From: Bacteroidaceae bacterium
Lineage (GTDB): Bacteria; Bacteroidota; Bacteroidia; Bacteroidales; Bacteroidaceae
Reading direction: 5' to 3'
DNA length: 64,000 bases
Assembly: GCA_017529865.1 (NCBI GenBank)
Contig: JAFXNA010000048.1
Span: 1 to 64,000 of the forward strand
Shown here: piece by piece, positions 53,758-61,298 of the stretch
Layout of the letters: the number at the start of each line of letters is the position of its first letter
How positions within the stretch are numbered: position 1 is the first letter of the stretch
The notes under the pieces: generated by a model
Database searches by the model: none
Told to the model about the DNA's origin: nothing
Seen by the model: the letters and a program-made list of their open reading frames with translations, nothing else
Position numbers and translations under genes: made by a program

Positions 53758-53838
53758 CAAAGATAATGAAAAATTTGGTTAAGTGAGCACAATAAGAATG
53801 TATTATTATTGTCGAACGTGAAAATTTTATCAAAAAAT
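53758..53838 (-). repeat. Dispersed hairpin repeat, copy 3 (inverted), ending in the BNR promoter
   Basis: Read on the minus strand, 53838-53768 gives GATAAAATTTTCACGTTCGA, an ACAATAATAA/TATTGT core and TCACTTAACCAAATTTTTC, followed by TATCTTTG at 53765-53758. It matches copies 1 and 2 at 43-44 kb. Confidence 0.65.
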
Positions 53839-53872
53839 GTAAAAATGAAAAAATTATATAATGTAAAAGTGA

Positions 53873-53921
53873 TAATTATGCATTATGAATTGTGCATTAT
53901 GAATTATTATTTGTATCTTTG
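53873..53921 (+). promoter_or_regulatory. AT-rich repeat followed by the GH31 promoter
   Basis: AATTATGCATTATGAATTGT and a second GCATTATGAATTA precede TATCTTTG (53914-53921). The same repeat precedes the TATCTTTG box at 61003. Confidence 0.6.
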
Positions 53922-53952
53922 CCTCCGTAATAATAATCTAACTGAAACTGAT

Positions 53953-56900
53953 ATGATGAAGAAAATTGTTCTTGTGGCTTTGATGGCCTCTCTCCTGACG
54001 CAAGCGAATGCGCAGGATTACACGATGACTGTTGGAAATGTCGTGACAGAGATTTCGTTCTATTCGCCTGAAATCGTGCGAGTGATGAAGTACCAGAAAG
54101 CGGATGCGTTGGGTAAAAGCGACCCGAAAGTGGTGGTGACGATGACTCCCCAAGCGGTGAACCCTACGAAAAAAGAAGGAAGCCCGACTGACACCCTGCT
54201 GACGGACAAGGTAATGGTGACTTGTAACAAAACGAATGGTTTGATTAATTTTTACCGTCCTGACGGCACTACGCTCATCAGGGAGCGTTCGAAAGCTACT
54301 TTTACCAAACGAACTTCGCACACGATTGACCCTTACAATGTCTCGCAGTCGTTCCGTCTGACGAACGGTGAGGCAATCTATGGGTTCGGGCAGGTGCAGG
54401 ATGGTGCTTTGAATCATCGCAACAAGAGCTATAGCCATATGGTTCAGAACAATATGTCGGTATGGATTCCGTTCTTCCACTCCACACGTGGTTACGGTCT
54501 GTATTGGGACCTCTATGGTCCTTGCGACTTCAGCGATAACTCTTCGGATGGGGCAACTTTCAAGACCGAAGCGGCTCATGCGGTAGACTACTACGTATTG
54601 GTCGGTTCGCAGGAGAATGGTGATGATGTGCAGCGTTTGGTGCGCAAGCTGTCGGGTCAGGCCACGATGGTGCCGCTGTGGACTTTCGGTTACTTCCAAA
54701 GTAAGGAGCGCTACAAGAGTGCAACCGAGACTTTGGGCGTGTTGCAAAAGTATCGCTCGCTGAAGGTGCCCATCGACTGCGTGGTACAGGATTGGCAGTA
54801 CTGGGGTGGCAATAACCAGTGGAATGCGATGGAGTTCCTCAATCCGGAGTTCAAGACCACCTATCCCCAGATGATTAATGGAATGCACTCCGATGGAGCT
54901 CACCTGCTGATTTCTATCTGGGCGAACTTCGGACGCGATACCAAGCAATTTGCACACTTCAAGGAGAAGAACCAGCTGATGAAGATGGGTAACGACATCA
55001 TGTCGGCTACATGGCCCAACAACGAAGGTGTGGGCATCTACTGCCCTTATCAACAATCGGCTCGCGATTATTACTGGCAGTGTCTCTACGAAGGATTGGT
55101 GAATAAAGGTGTCGATGCTTATTGGGTGGACTCATCCGAACCCGATCACTACCAAGGTGGTGAGGATTGGGAGAAGACGAGCGACTTCATCGTGCTGAAT
55201 AAAGACGATGAGGACAACGCCACCCTGAACCCACATTCGCTCGAGACGACCCATACGTGGCGTGCCATGCGTAATGTGTTCCCACTGATGCATGCCAGCG
55301 GTGTGTATGAAGGACATCGTGCTCAGAAAGCTGCCGAAACGGAAGCTCGTCGTGTGATGATTATGACCCGTTCGGGCTTCATCGGTATGCAGCGCTATGG
55401 TGCAGGTACATGGAGTGGTGACATCACCGCTTCGTGGGAAACATTAGCGAATCAGATACCTGCTGCCTTGAACTACTCGGCTTGCGGCATCCCAAGCTGG
55501 AACAGCGATATAGGCGGTTTCTTCAATGGTAATTTCCAAGGACCGGGACAGGATACCTACAACGAACTCTATTGTCGCTGGATTCAGTTCGGTGCGTTCT
55601 GTACCATCATGCGCAGTCACGGCTCTGCAACCGATCGTGCCATCTATCAGTTCGGTAAGGAAGGGGAGAGCTACTTCGATGTGATAAACCGCTATATCAA
55701 TCTGCGCTATGCCTTGTTGCCATACATCTACAGCACAGACCGCCGCGTGTACAACGATGGTTATTCGTTTATGCGTGCGATGGGTATTGCCTATCCGGCC
55801 GATACTCGCACACACGAGTTGAAGGACCAGTTTATGTTCGGAAGCAATCTGCTCGTTGCACCTGTGGTGAAGTCACAGGCTACCCAACGCAGCATCTATC
55901 TGCCGAAAATAGAAAATGGTAAATGGGTAGATTTGTGGACAGGACAACAGTATGAAGGCGGACAGACCGTGAAGCGTGAGGTCAATCTGGCACTCATGCC
56001 GCTCTATGTGCCTCAAGGTACCATCATGCCTTGGGGACCGAAGGTACAGTACAGCGAGCAGAGCAACTGGGACAACCTTGAAATCCGCATCTATCCAGGT
56101 GCTGACGGACAGTTCACCCTTTATGAAGATGAGCGCGACAACTACAACTACGAGCAAGGCCGTTTCTCTGAGATTCCTTTCGCTTGGGATGATCAAACTC
56201 AGACTCTCACCATCGGAAAGCGTCAGGGTTCGTTCGATGGGATGCTCAGCAGTCGCACCTTCCGCATCGTGCTCGTCGATGCCGACAAGCATGTGGGAGT
56301 AGGCATCCAGCAGTCAGAGCGCTTCAGCAAGGAAGTGACCTATGCGGGAGCAGAGGTGAAGATGAACATAGACAACGAACAGTTGGTTGCAGGCGATGTG
56401 ACTGCCGTTCAGAGCATCCAGGTGACCCCTACCAGTGTCAGCCTGTTCTTAGGTCAGAGCTCTACGTTTGCAGTCAAGGCAAAGCTGGCAGATGGTACTT
56501 CGCAGTTCATCACCCTCGATGCCGTATGCGAAAGTAGCGACCCCGAGGTGGCAACCGTACGCGACGGTATCATCTATGCCGGTCAGAAACAAGGGAAGGC
56601 TGTCATCACAGTGACCTATACCGATGGGTTGGGAAAGGTACACGAGACGACTGTAAATGTCGATGCATCCATCCCTACAAACATCTATGAATGGAAGGCA
56701 GTCGACTGGTACCGCAATCGTGTCAGCGACCGTCTGGGCTCGTCCGACATCACCTATAGTGCTAAGAACAATACCATCACCATCACGAAGAAGGGGGCAC
56801 AGAACATCGCCTTGCGCTATATGGAGAAGAAATATCTGGAACCGGGCATGAAATACTTCGTGGCTGTAGCTACCGAGGTGTCCACCAACAAGAACGACTC

Positions 56901-57279
56901 ACAGCTGTGGTATATCAATGGTACGTGGGTGAACATCGTTAATCCAGTCGATGTGCGCACGTTGAAGGATGGTCGTATCATGATCGCATGGAGCATCGAC
57001 GAGAACAAAGGCTACGAACTCACAGGCGAGACCGTGTTCGGCCTGACTTCCACCAACACTTCGGGACGCTCTGTCTTCAGCTATGTGGGCTTCACTTCCG
57101 ACCTGAAGAAAACCGAGCAGGAACTCAATACGCCTGTAGGAATAGAGGCCCTTCAGGTCAGTCCGAATAGCTCACATCTCATTTATGCCGTCGATGGTAC
57201 ACCCCGAGCAGAACTGATGCCAGGGGTGAACATCGTGAGCAATCGAGGGGGCCAGATCTCAAAGGTATATAAGAAATAA
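53953..57279 (+). CDS. Secreted GH31 glycosidase with Big2-like and C-terminal domains
   Basis: The 1108-residue protein has a signal peptide ending QANAQ; an N-terminal beta domain; a GH31 TIM barrel with DCVVQDWQYWGGNNQWN, GVDAYWVDSSEPDHYQGGED (nucleophile Asp393) and TWSGDITASWETL (acid/base Asp); a C-terminal beta region; a Big2-like Ig domain (about 815-900, IQVTPTSVSLFLGQSSTF); and a final beta domain ending GVNIVSNRGGQIS. Likely alpha-xylosidase or alpha-glucosidase on xyloglucan-type oligosaccharides. The frame is open back to 53809, but the promoter and signal peptide fix the start at 53953 (or 53956). GH3 follows 16 bases later. Confidence 0.9.
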   Translation: MMKKIVLVALMASLLTQANAQDYTMTVGNVVTEISFYSPEIVRVMKYQKADALGKSDPKVVVTMTPQAVNPTKKEGSPTDTLLTDKVMVTCNKTNGLINFYRPDGTTLIRERSKATFTKRTSHTIDPYNVSQSFRLTNGEAIYGFGQVQDGALNHRNKSYSHMVQNNMSVWIPFFHSTRGYGLYWDLYGPCDFSDNSSDGATFKTEAAHAVDYYVLVGSQENGDDVQRLVRKLSGQATMVPLWTFGYFQSKERYKSATETLGVLQKYRSLKVPIDCVVQDWQYWGGNNQWNAMEFLNPEFKTTYPQMINGMHSDGAHLLISIWANFGRDTKQFAHFKEKNQLMKMGNDIMSATWPNNEGVGIYCPYQQSARDYYWQCLYEGLVNKGVDAYWVDSSEPDHYQGGEDWEKTSDFIVLNKDDEDNATLNPHSLETTHTWRAMRNVFPLMHASGVYEGHRAQKAAETEARRVMIMTRSGFIGMQRYGAGTWSGDITASWETLANQIPAALNYSACGIPSWNSDIGGFFNGNFQGPGQDTYNELYCRWIQFGAFCTIMRSHGSATDRAIYQFGKEGESYFDVINRYINLRYALLPYIYSTDRRVYNDGYSFMRAMGIAYPADTRTHELKDQFMFGSNLLVAPVVKSQATQRSIYLPKIENGKWVDLWTGQQYEGGQTVKREVNLALMPLYVPQGTIMPWGPKVQYSEQSNWDNLEIRIYPGADGQFTLYEDERDNYNYEQGRFSEIPFAWDDQTQTLTIGKRQGSFDGMLSSRTFRIVLVDADKHVGVGIQQSERFSKEVTYAGAEVKMNIDNEQLVAGDVTAVQSIQVTPTSVSLFLGQSSTFAVKAKLADGTSQFITLDAVCESSDPEVATVRDGIIYAGQKQGKAVITVTYTDGLGKVHETTVNVDASIPTNIYEWKAVDWYRNRVSDRLGSSDITYSAKNNTITITKKGAQNIALRYMEKKYLEPGMKYFVAVATEVSTNKNDSQLWYINGTWVNIVNPVDVRTLKDGRIMIAWSIDENKGYELTGETVFGLTSTNTSGRSVFSYVGFTSDLKKTEQELNTPVGIEALQVSPNSSHLIYAVDGTPRAELMPGVNIVSNRGGQISKVYKK

Positions 57280-57294
57280 TAACATCAAACGACC

Positions 57295-59760
57295 ATGAGA
57301 AGAAATACATTTATTATTACATTTTTACATTCTATCATTTTTACATTTTCCCTCTGCGCCCTTGTAGGCTGTACGGTAGGTTCCGACGAGGTTGATAAGC
57401 AGGTCGACCAGCTCTACGACCGCATGACACAGGAAGAGCGTATCGCCCAGTTGCGAGGTATGTATATGGATGTCCTCTTCGATGAGGCAGGCCATTTAGA
57501 TACGGCAAAGTGCCGCGAACTGATTCCCAATGGCATCGGACACTTCTCACAGTATGCCAGTCAGAAACCACGTGAACCCGAAGATTTGCGCGACCGTGTA
57601 GCGGCTATACAGGAATGGCTGATCAATAACACGCCGAGTGGCATTCCAGCGCTGATACACGAGGAGGTACTGTCGGGTGTCAATACCCGTGGAGCCACCA
57701 TCTATCCGCAGCAGATAGGGCAGGCATGCTCGTTCAATCCCGAACTGGCAGAACTGAAGACCCAGCAGACTGCTACGGTAATGCGCCGCATGGGTGGCGT
57801 GCTGTCGCTCTCACCGATGGTCGATGTGTGCCGCGTGCCTTCGTTCAATCGTTTGGAAGAATCATACGGAGAAGATGGCTACCTGTCAGCTGTTATGGGT
57901 GTGGCATTCGTTAAGGGACTTCAGCAGGGCGACCTCAAACGTGGGGTAGGGGCTTGCTCCAAGCACTACTTAGGCTATGGTGGAGGGGGTGATGCCGATG
58001 AAAAGGAACTGATGGAAGAAATCCTGATGCCCCACGAGGCGATGATACGTCTGGCAGGCAGTAAGGCTGTGATGCCCGGCTATCATGCCGTACGCGATAC
58101 GAATTGTGTGGCGAATAGCTGGATTCTGACTGACATCCTGCGCAACTATCTGGGCTTCGACGGAATGGTGGTGAGCGACTACTCATCTATCGACCAGCTC
58201 CTTGCGGACGATATCAAGCAGAAAGCAGCCGATGCCATCAATGCCGGCAACGATGTGGATTTCCCTCATGGCGACAACTACAAGTTTCTGCAGGAAGCAC
58301 TCGATCAGGGTCTGGTGCGTCCCGAAGCTTTCGAACGGGCAGTGAAGGATGTGCTGCGCTATAAGTTCCGTGCCGGACTCCTCGATGAGAACCCCTACCT
58401 GTATAGTAACGAACCGATTGTGCTCGACACCCCCGAGGAGCGCCAGACAGCATACCAGATTGCTACACAGTCCATCGTGCTGTTGGAGAATGACCTCCTC
58501 CCGACCTCCCCCCAAGGGGGAGGAGAACGGATATTGCCGCTTACTCCCGAGAAACTTAGCAAATTGCATGAGTCTTCCCCCCTTGGGGGGGATAAGAGAG
58601 GGGTTCTCTTTCTAACCGGCCCCAATGCCAATACCATGTGGGCTATGTGTGGCGACTACTCCTTCCCCGCTATGTCATACTTTTGGAAGAAGGTGACAGA
58701 AGATTTAGACCATCCTCATGTGGTGACCCTCCTTGAAGGCATGCAGAACTATCTGTCTCTTCACGCTTCACCCTCCACGCTTCTCCCATCCCTCCTCTAT
58801 TCACGTGGTTGCGACTGGACCGATACCATCGAGACCGACTTCAAGAAGAACGGCGATGTACGAGCTTGGGAGTACGAGATTCTGCATCGTAAGGTCGATG
58901 CCGTCGAAAAGGCCGACAAGGCAGAAGCCTTGAAGTTAGCACGTCAGGCCGATGTCATCATTGCAGCAGTGGGAGAGAACGTAATGCTTTGCGGTGAGAA
59001 TCGCGATCGTCACGGTCTGCGTCTGCCTGGCCGTCAGGAGCAGTATGTCGAAGAGTTGCTGGCAACCGGTAAACCCGTGGTGCTCGTAGTCTTTGGCGGT
59101 CGTGCTCAGGTCATCAGCGGACTTGCAGAGCGCTGTGCTGCCGTCATTCAGGCGTGGTATCCGGGCGAAGAAGGAGGTAATGCCGTTGCCGATATCCTCT
59201 TTGGAAAGGTGTCACCCTCAGCCAAGCTCTCAGTCAGCTATCCCAACACCGAGGTCTATGAGCCAATGTGCTACAACAATCCCGCGTCTCTCAACGCACG
59301 TGTCGCATGGCCTTTCGGCTATGGACTCAGTTACACCACGTTCGAGTACTCTAACCTGAAGATCAACCCGACGGCATCGACCTCCGACGAGCATATCACC
59401 CTCACGTTCCAAGTCGAGAACACGGCTGAGATGGAGGCTGACGAGATAGCCCAGATATACCTCTCGCCAACGAGTGCCGAACAAACTGTTCGTCCCATCC
59501 AGTTGCAAGGCTTTGCACGCATATCGCTCCAGCCAGGAGAAATCAAGACCGTGCAGGTGAAACTCTACACCGAGCAATTCGGCTACTACACCAACGATGG
59601 TAAGGTTCGCCAATGGAACGTCCAGCCCGGCACGTTCACCGTTAAGGTAGGTGCCTCCTCAGCCGACATCCGTCTGGAGCAGCAGGTGACACTCGAAGGT
59701 AAACCCATCTGCAAACCCCTGCGCGAGCACTATTTCTCAGAAACCACTTGCATCCCATAG
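57295..59760 (+). CDS. Secreted GH3 beta-glycosidase with in-frame palindromic repeats
   Basis: The 821-residue protein has a lipoprotein-like signal (IIFTFSLCALVGC), a GH3 N-domain (LIHEEVLSGVNTRGATIYPQ, RLEESYGEDGYL, CSKHYLGYGGGG, GMVVSDYSSIDQLL with nucleophile Asp295), a C-domain (IIAAVGENVMLCGENRDR) and a fibronectin-III-like end (GLSYTTFEYSNL). Beta-xylosidase or beta-glucosidase activity is likely. Between the two GH3 domains, residues about 400-440 are encoded by two copies of the GC-rich palindromic intergenic repeat, read as LLPTSPQGGGERILP and SSPLGGDKRGV. It forms a two-gene unit with GH31. Confidence 0.9.
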   Translation: MRRNTFIITFLHSIIFTFSLCALVGCTVGSDEVDKQVDQLYDRMTQEERIAQLRGMYMDVLFDEAGHLDTAKCRELIPNGIGHFSQYASQKPREPEDLRDRVAAIQEWLINNTPSGIPALIHEEVLSGVNTRGATIYPQQIGQACSFNPELAELKTQQTATVMRRMGGVLSLSPMVDVCRVPSFNRLEESYGEDGYLSAVMGVAFVKGLQQGDLKRGVGACSKHYLGYGGGGDADEKELMEEILMPHEAMIRLAGSKAVMPGYHAVRDTNCVANSWILTDILRNYLGFDGMVVSDYSSIDQLLADDIKQKAADAINAGNDVDFPHGDNYKFLQEALDQGLVRPEAFERAVKDVLRYKFRAGLLDENPYLYSNEPIVLDTPEERQTAYQIATQSIVLLENDLLPTSPQGGGERILPLTPEKLSKLHESSPLGGDKRGVLFLTGPNANTMWAMCGDYSFPAMSYFWKKVTEDLDHPHVVTLLEGMQNYLSLHASPSTLLPSLLYSRGCDWTDTIETDFKKNGDVRAWEYEILHRKVDAVEKADKAEALKLARQADVIIAAVGENVMLCGENRDRHGLRLPGRQEQYVEELLATGKPVVLVVFGGRAQVISGLAERCAAVIQAWYPGEEGGNAVADILFGKVSPSAKLSVSYPNTEVYEPMCYNNPASLNARVAWPFGYGLSYTTFEYSNLKINPTASTSDEHITLTFQVENTAEMEADEIAQIYLSPTSAEQTVRPIQLQGFARISLQPGEIKTVQVKLYTEQFGYYTNDGKVRQWNVQPGTFTVKVGASSADIRLEQQVTLEGKPICKPLREHYFSETTCIP
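58495..58605. repeat. Two palindromic intergenic repeats inside the GH3 coding sequence
   Basis: CCTCCCCCCAAGGGGGAGG (58505-58523) and CCCCCCTTGGGGGGG followed by ATAAGAGAGGGG (58577-58602) match the style of the non-coding repeats at 6796-6847 and 51914-51935. Both keep the reading frame. Confidence 0.65.
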
Positions 59761-59888
59761 AGGCTCAATAACCCATAACCATTACAAATCAACAAAGCAA
59801 TTAAGCCAAATCCAATTCACAAGGCTTGTGATTATTCGTTTTTCTTCATTTTATTTGATATAACCATCCATGTATTAATTCTTTTTAC

Positions 59889-59896
59889 TATATTTG
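59889..59896 (+). promoter_or_regulatory. Promoter -7 box TATATTTG before the rhuM remnant
   Basis: TATATTTG lies 19 bases before the ATG at 59916, so the broken gene still has a promoter. Confidence 0.5.
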
Positions 59897-59915
59897 CAGA
59901 GTCAATAAAAGTGAT

Positions 59916-60318
59916 ATGGCAAAAAGACGAGAAATAAGGAATAGTACAGCGGAATTCCTGATCTTTCAGATTGAAGGAAAGGAACAAGGTGTAGAGGTGT
60001 ATTACAAGGACAAAACCGTATGGTGTACCCAGAGGGCAATGGGTATGCTGTTCGATTGTTCAACAGATAATATAGGTCTTCATTTGAAGAATATTTTTGC
60101 AAGCGGAGAACTTGTCAAGGATTCAGTTACCGAGAAAATCTCGGCAACTGCTTCTGATGGGAAGAATTATATGACGCAGTTCTACAATCTTGATGCCGTT
60201 ATCAGTGTTGGTTACCGTGTAAATTCGATACGTGCGACTCAATTTCGTACACCGCCTTTTCCAAAGCGACTTTGACAAGTACCTTGAAGAGTTGCCATTC
60301 ATAGAAGAACAACAGTAA
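59916..60318 (+). pseudogene. Broken rhuM-family gene (internal deletion and frameshift)
   Basis: The first 108 codons match the N-terminus of RhuM-like proteins: EGKEQGVEVYYKDKTVWCTQ, LFDCSTDNIGLHLKNIF and NLDAVISVGYRVNSIRATQF. Immediately after ATQFR the frame ends in TPPFPKRL and a stop at 60273-60275. A +1 frame from about 60257 reads FQSDFDKYLEELPFIEEQQ to a stop at 60316-60318, a plausible C-terminus of the same protein. Some 200 middle residues are missing. RhuM genes are common neighbours of restriction systems and mobile islands. Confidence 0.75.
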
Positions 60319-60331
60319 CCATTCACCACCC

Positions 60332-60355
60332 ATAGGAGAGCTTCGGCTCTCCTAT
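60332..60355 (+). terminator. Perfect 10-bp hairpin after the rhuM remnant
   Basis: ATAGGAGAGC-TTCG-GCTCTCCTAT, a UUCG tetraloop stem, followed by TCTATAACC without a long T run. Confidence 0.6.
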
Positions 60356-60432
60356 TCTATAACCCTATAAATCTACTAACCGATTAAGCCACTAACCAAC
60401 TAAGCAGTTATTAAAATACACCCTTCATTCTC

Positions 60433-60626
60433 AGTCCCAACGTGGGACTGTTTGCTCCCCAATGTGGGAGCGTTTGGTTCCCAGGGTGGGAACAACTCGA
60501 CAGACGGCATTCTACATTGACCATTTAGCCCCAACGGGGCGATATAATAAAGGATAGGGTGTGAGCCCTATCTAGGGTGACAACCCTATTGGTATGACAC
60601 CCCATCAATCTCAGCCCTGTAAGGGC
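60433..60626. repeat. Train of seven mini-hairpins
   Basis: In order: AGTCCCAACGTGGGACT (60433), CTCCCCAATGTGGGAG (60455), TTCCCAGGGTGGGAA (60478), GCCCCAACGGGGC (60528), ATAGGGTGTGAGCCCTAT (60554), AGGGTGACAACCCT (60574) and GCCCTGTAAGGGC (60614). The first three are regularly spaced with GTTTG linkers. They fill the non-coding gap 60319-61002; no gene is seen there. Confidence 0.75.
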
Positions 60627-60759
60627 GACATATTCTGACTTCTATGTTAGGTTGAGGTTTGATTTTGTTGCCAAACTTGTTCAAACAGAGTTAGTTGTGT
60701 TTTTTCTGTGTTAGGTTTTGTGAAAAAACGCAAAACATTATTTTTTTCAGTCTTTCTTT

Positions 60760-60850
60760 CAGCGTGCAAACCCTTCGAATTCAGCGTAAATTCGACTCGT
60801 ATTTAGGCTTCAAATGCTTCGTATTCAGCCTTCAAACTCTTCACTCTTAC
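60760..60850. repeat. Degenerate repeats with core TCGTATTCAGCGT (inverse of 505-600)
   Basis: Units such as TTCGAATTCAGCGTAAATTC and TTCGTATTCAGCCTTCAAAC are the reverse complement of the ACGCTGAATACGA family near the window start. Confidence 0.45.
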
Positions 60851-60960
60851 TTTTTTAATAATCTATTAAACTACTAAGCTATAATACCAATACCCATTAC
60901 TTATAGATAGCCGCAAACAGCAAAACGTAAGTTTTTGACCAGAAAAACATCGAATAATCA

Positions 60961-61010
60961 ATAATTATGCATTATGAATTGTGCATTATAAATTAATTTA
61001 ACTATCTTTG
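60961..61010 (+). promoter_or_regulatory. AT-rich repeat and promoter of the structured RNA/defence-like operon
   Basis: AATTATGCATTATGAATTGT and GCATTATAAATTAATTTAAC precede TATCTTTG (61003-61010), placing the transcript start near 61017. Confidence 0.6.
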
Positions 61011-61016
61011 CAACTG

Positions 61017-61298
61017 AACTTCGCCACCCATGTTCTGGTGAGAGCAGGCGGAGTGGAACTTAGTGGAATATTAACAAGCGTTTGCTGTTATTCGGAATTG
61101 CTTCAAGAACCTAGGAAATTTTAAAAGTCCAAACCGAAAGAATAAGTCGCAAACGTCTATGCGTTAAGCATGGGCGTGACTTATCTGGTTTGGTAGGCTA
61201 TTCCTAGGGCCTTTGAAGCATGGATGAAGATCGTCCGTGCTTTCTATATGCCCTAACGCCTACCTCCGAAGATAAGCATACGCACTAATGCTTAATGT
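61017..61298 (+). ncRNA. Elaborately structured RNA leading into the TPR-peptidase gene
   Basis: Many complementary arms are visible. A long nested stem runs CTTCAA/TTGAAG, CCTAGGAA (61110-61117)/TTCCTAGG (61201-61208), CCAAACC (61129-61135)/GGTTTGG (61187-61193), AATAAGTC (61141-61148)/GACTTAT (61178-61184) and ACGTCTATGC (61153-61162)/GCATGGGCGT (61168-61177). Side hairpins are CGCC...GGCG with CACC/GGTG near 61023-61050, a TAACA/TGTTA arm pair at about 61070-61089, GCATGGA/TCCGTGC (61218-61240) and AAGCAT/ATGCTT (61274-61293). It matches no RNA class I know; tmRNA and RNase P signatures are absent. It may be a riboregulator of the following operon or an independent RNA component. Confidence 0.6.

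Noticed and set aside
61017..61298. tmRNA, RNase P RNA or an IscB/TnpB-type guide RNA
   Set aside because: No tmRNA tag or tRNA-like ends, no RNase P GAGGAAAGTCC core, and no HNH or RuvC protein follows; the next gene is a TPR/HExxH protein.
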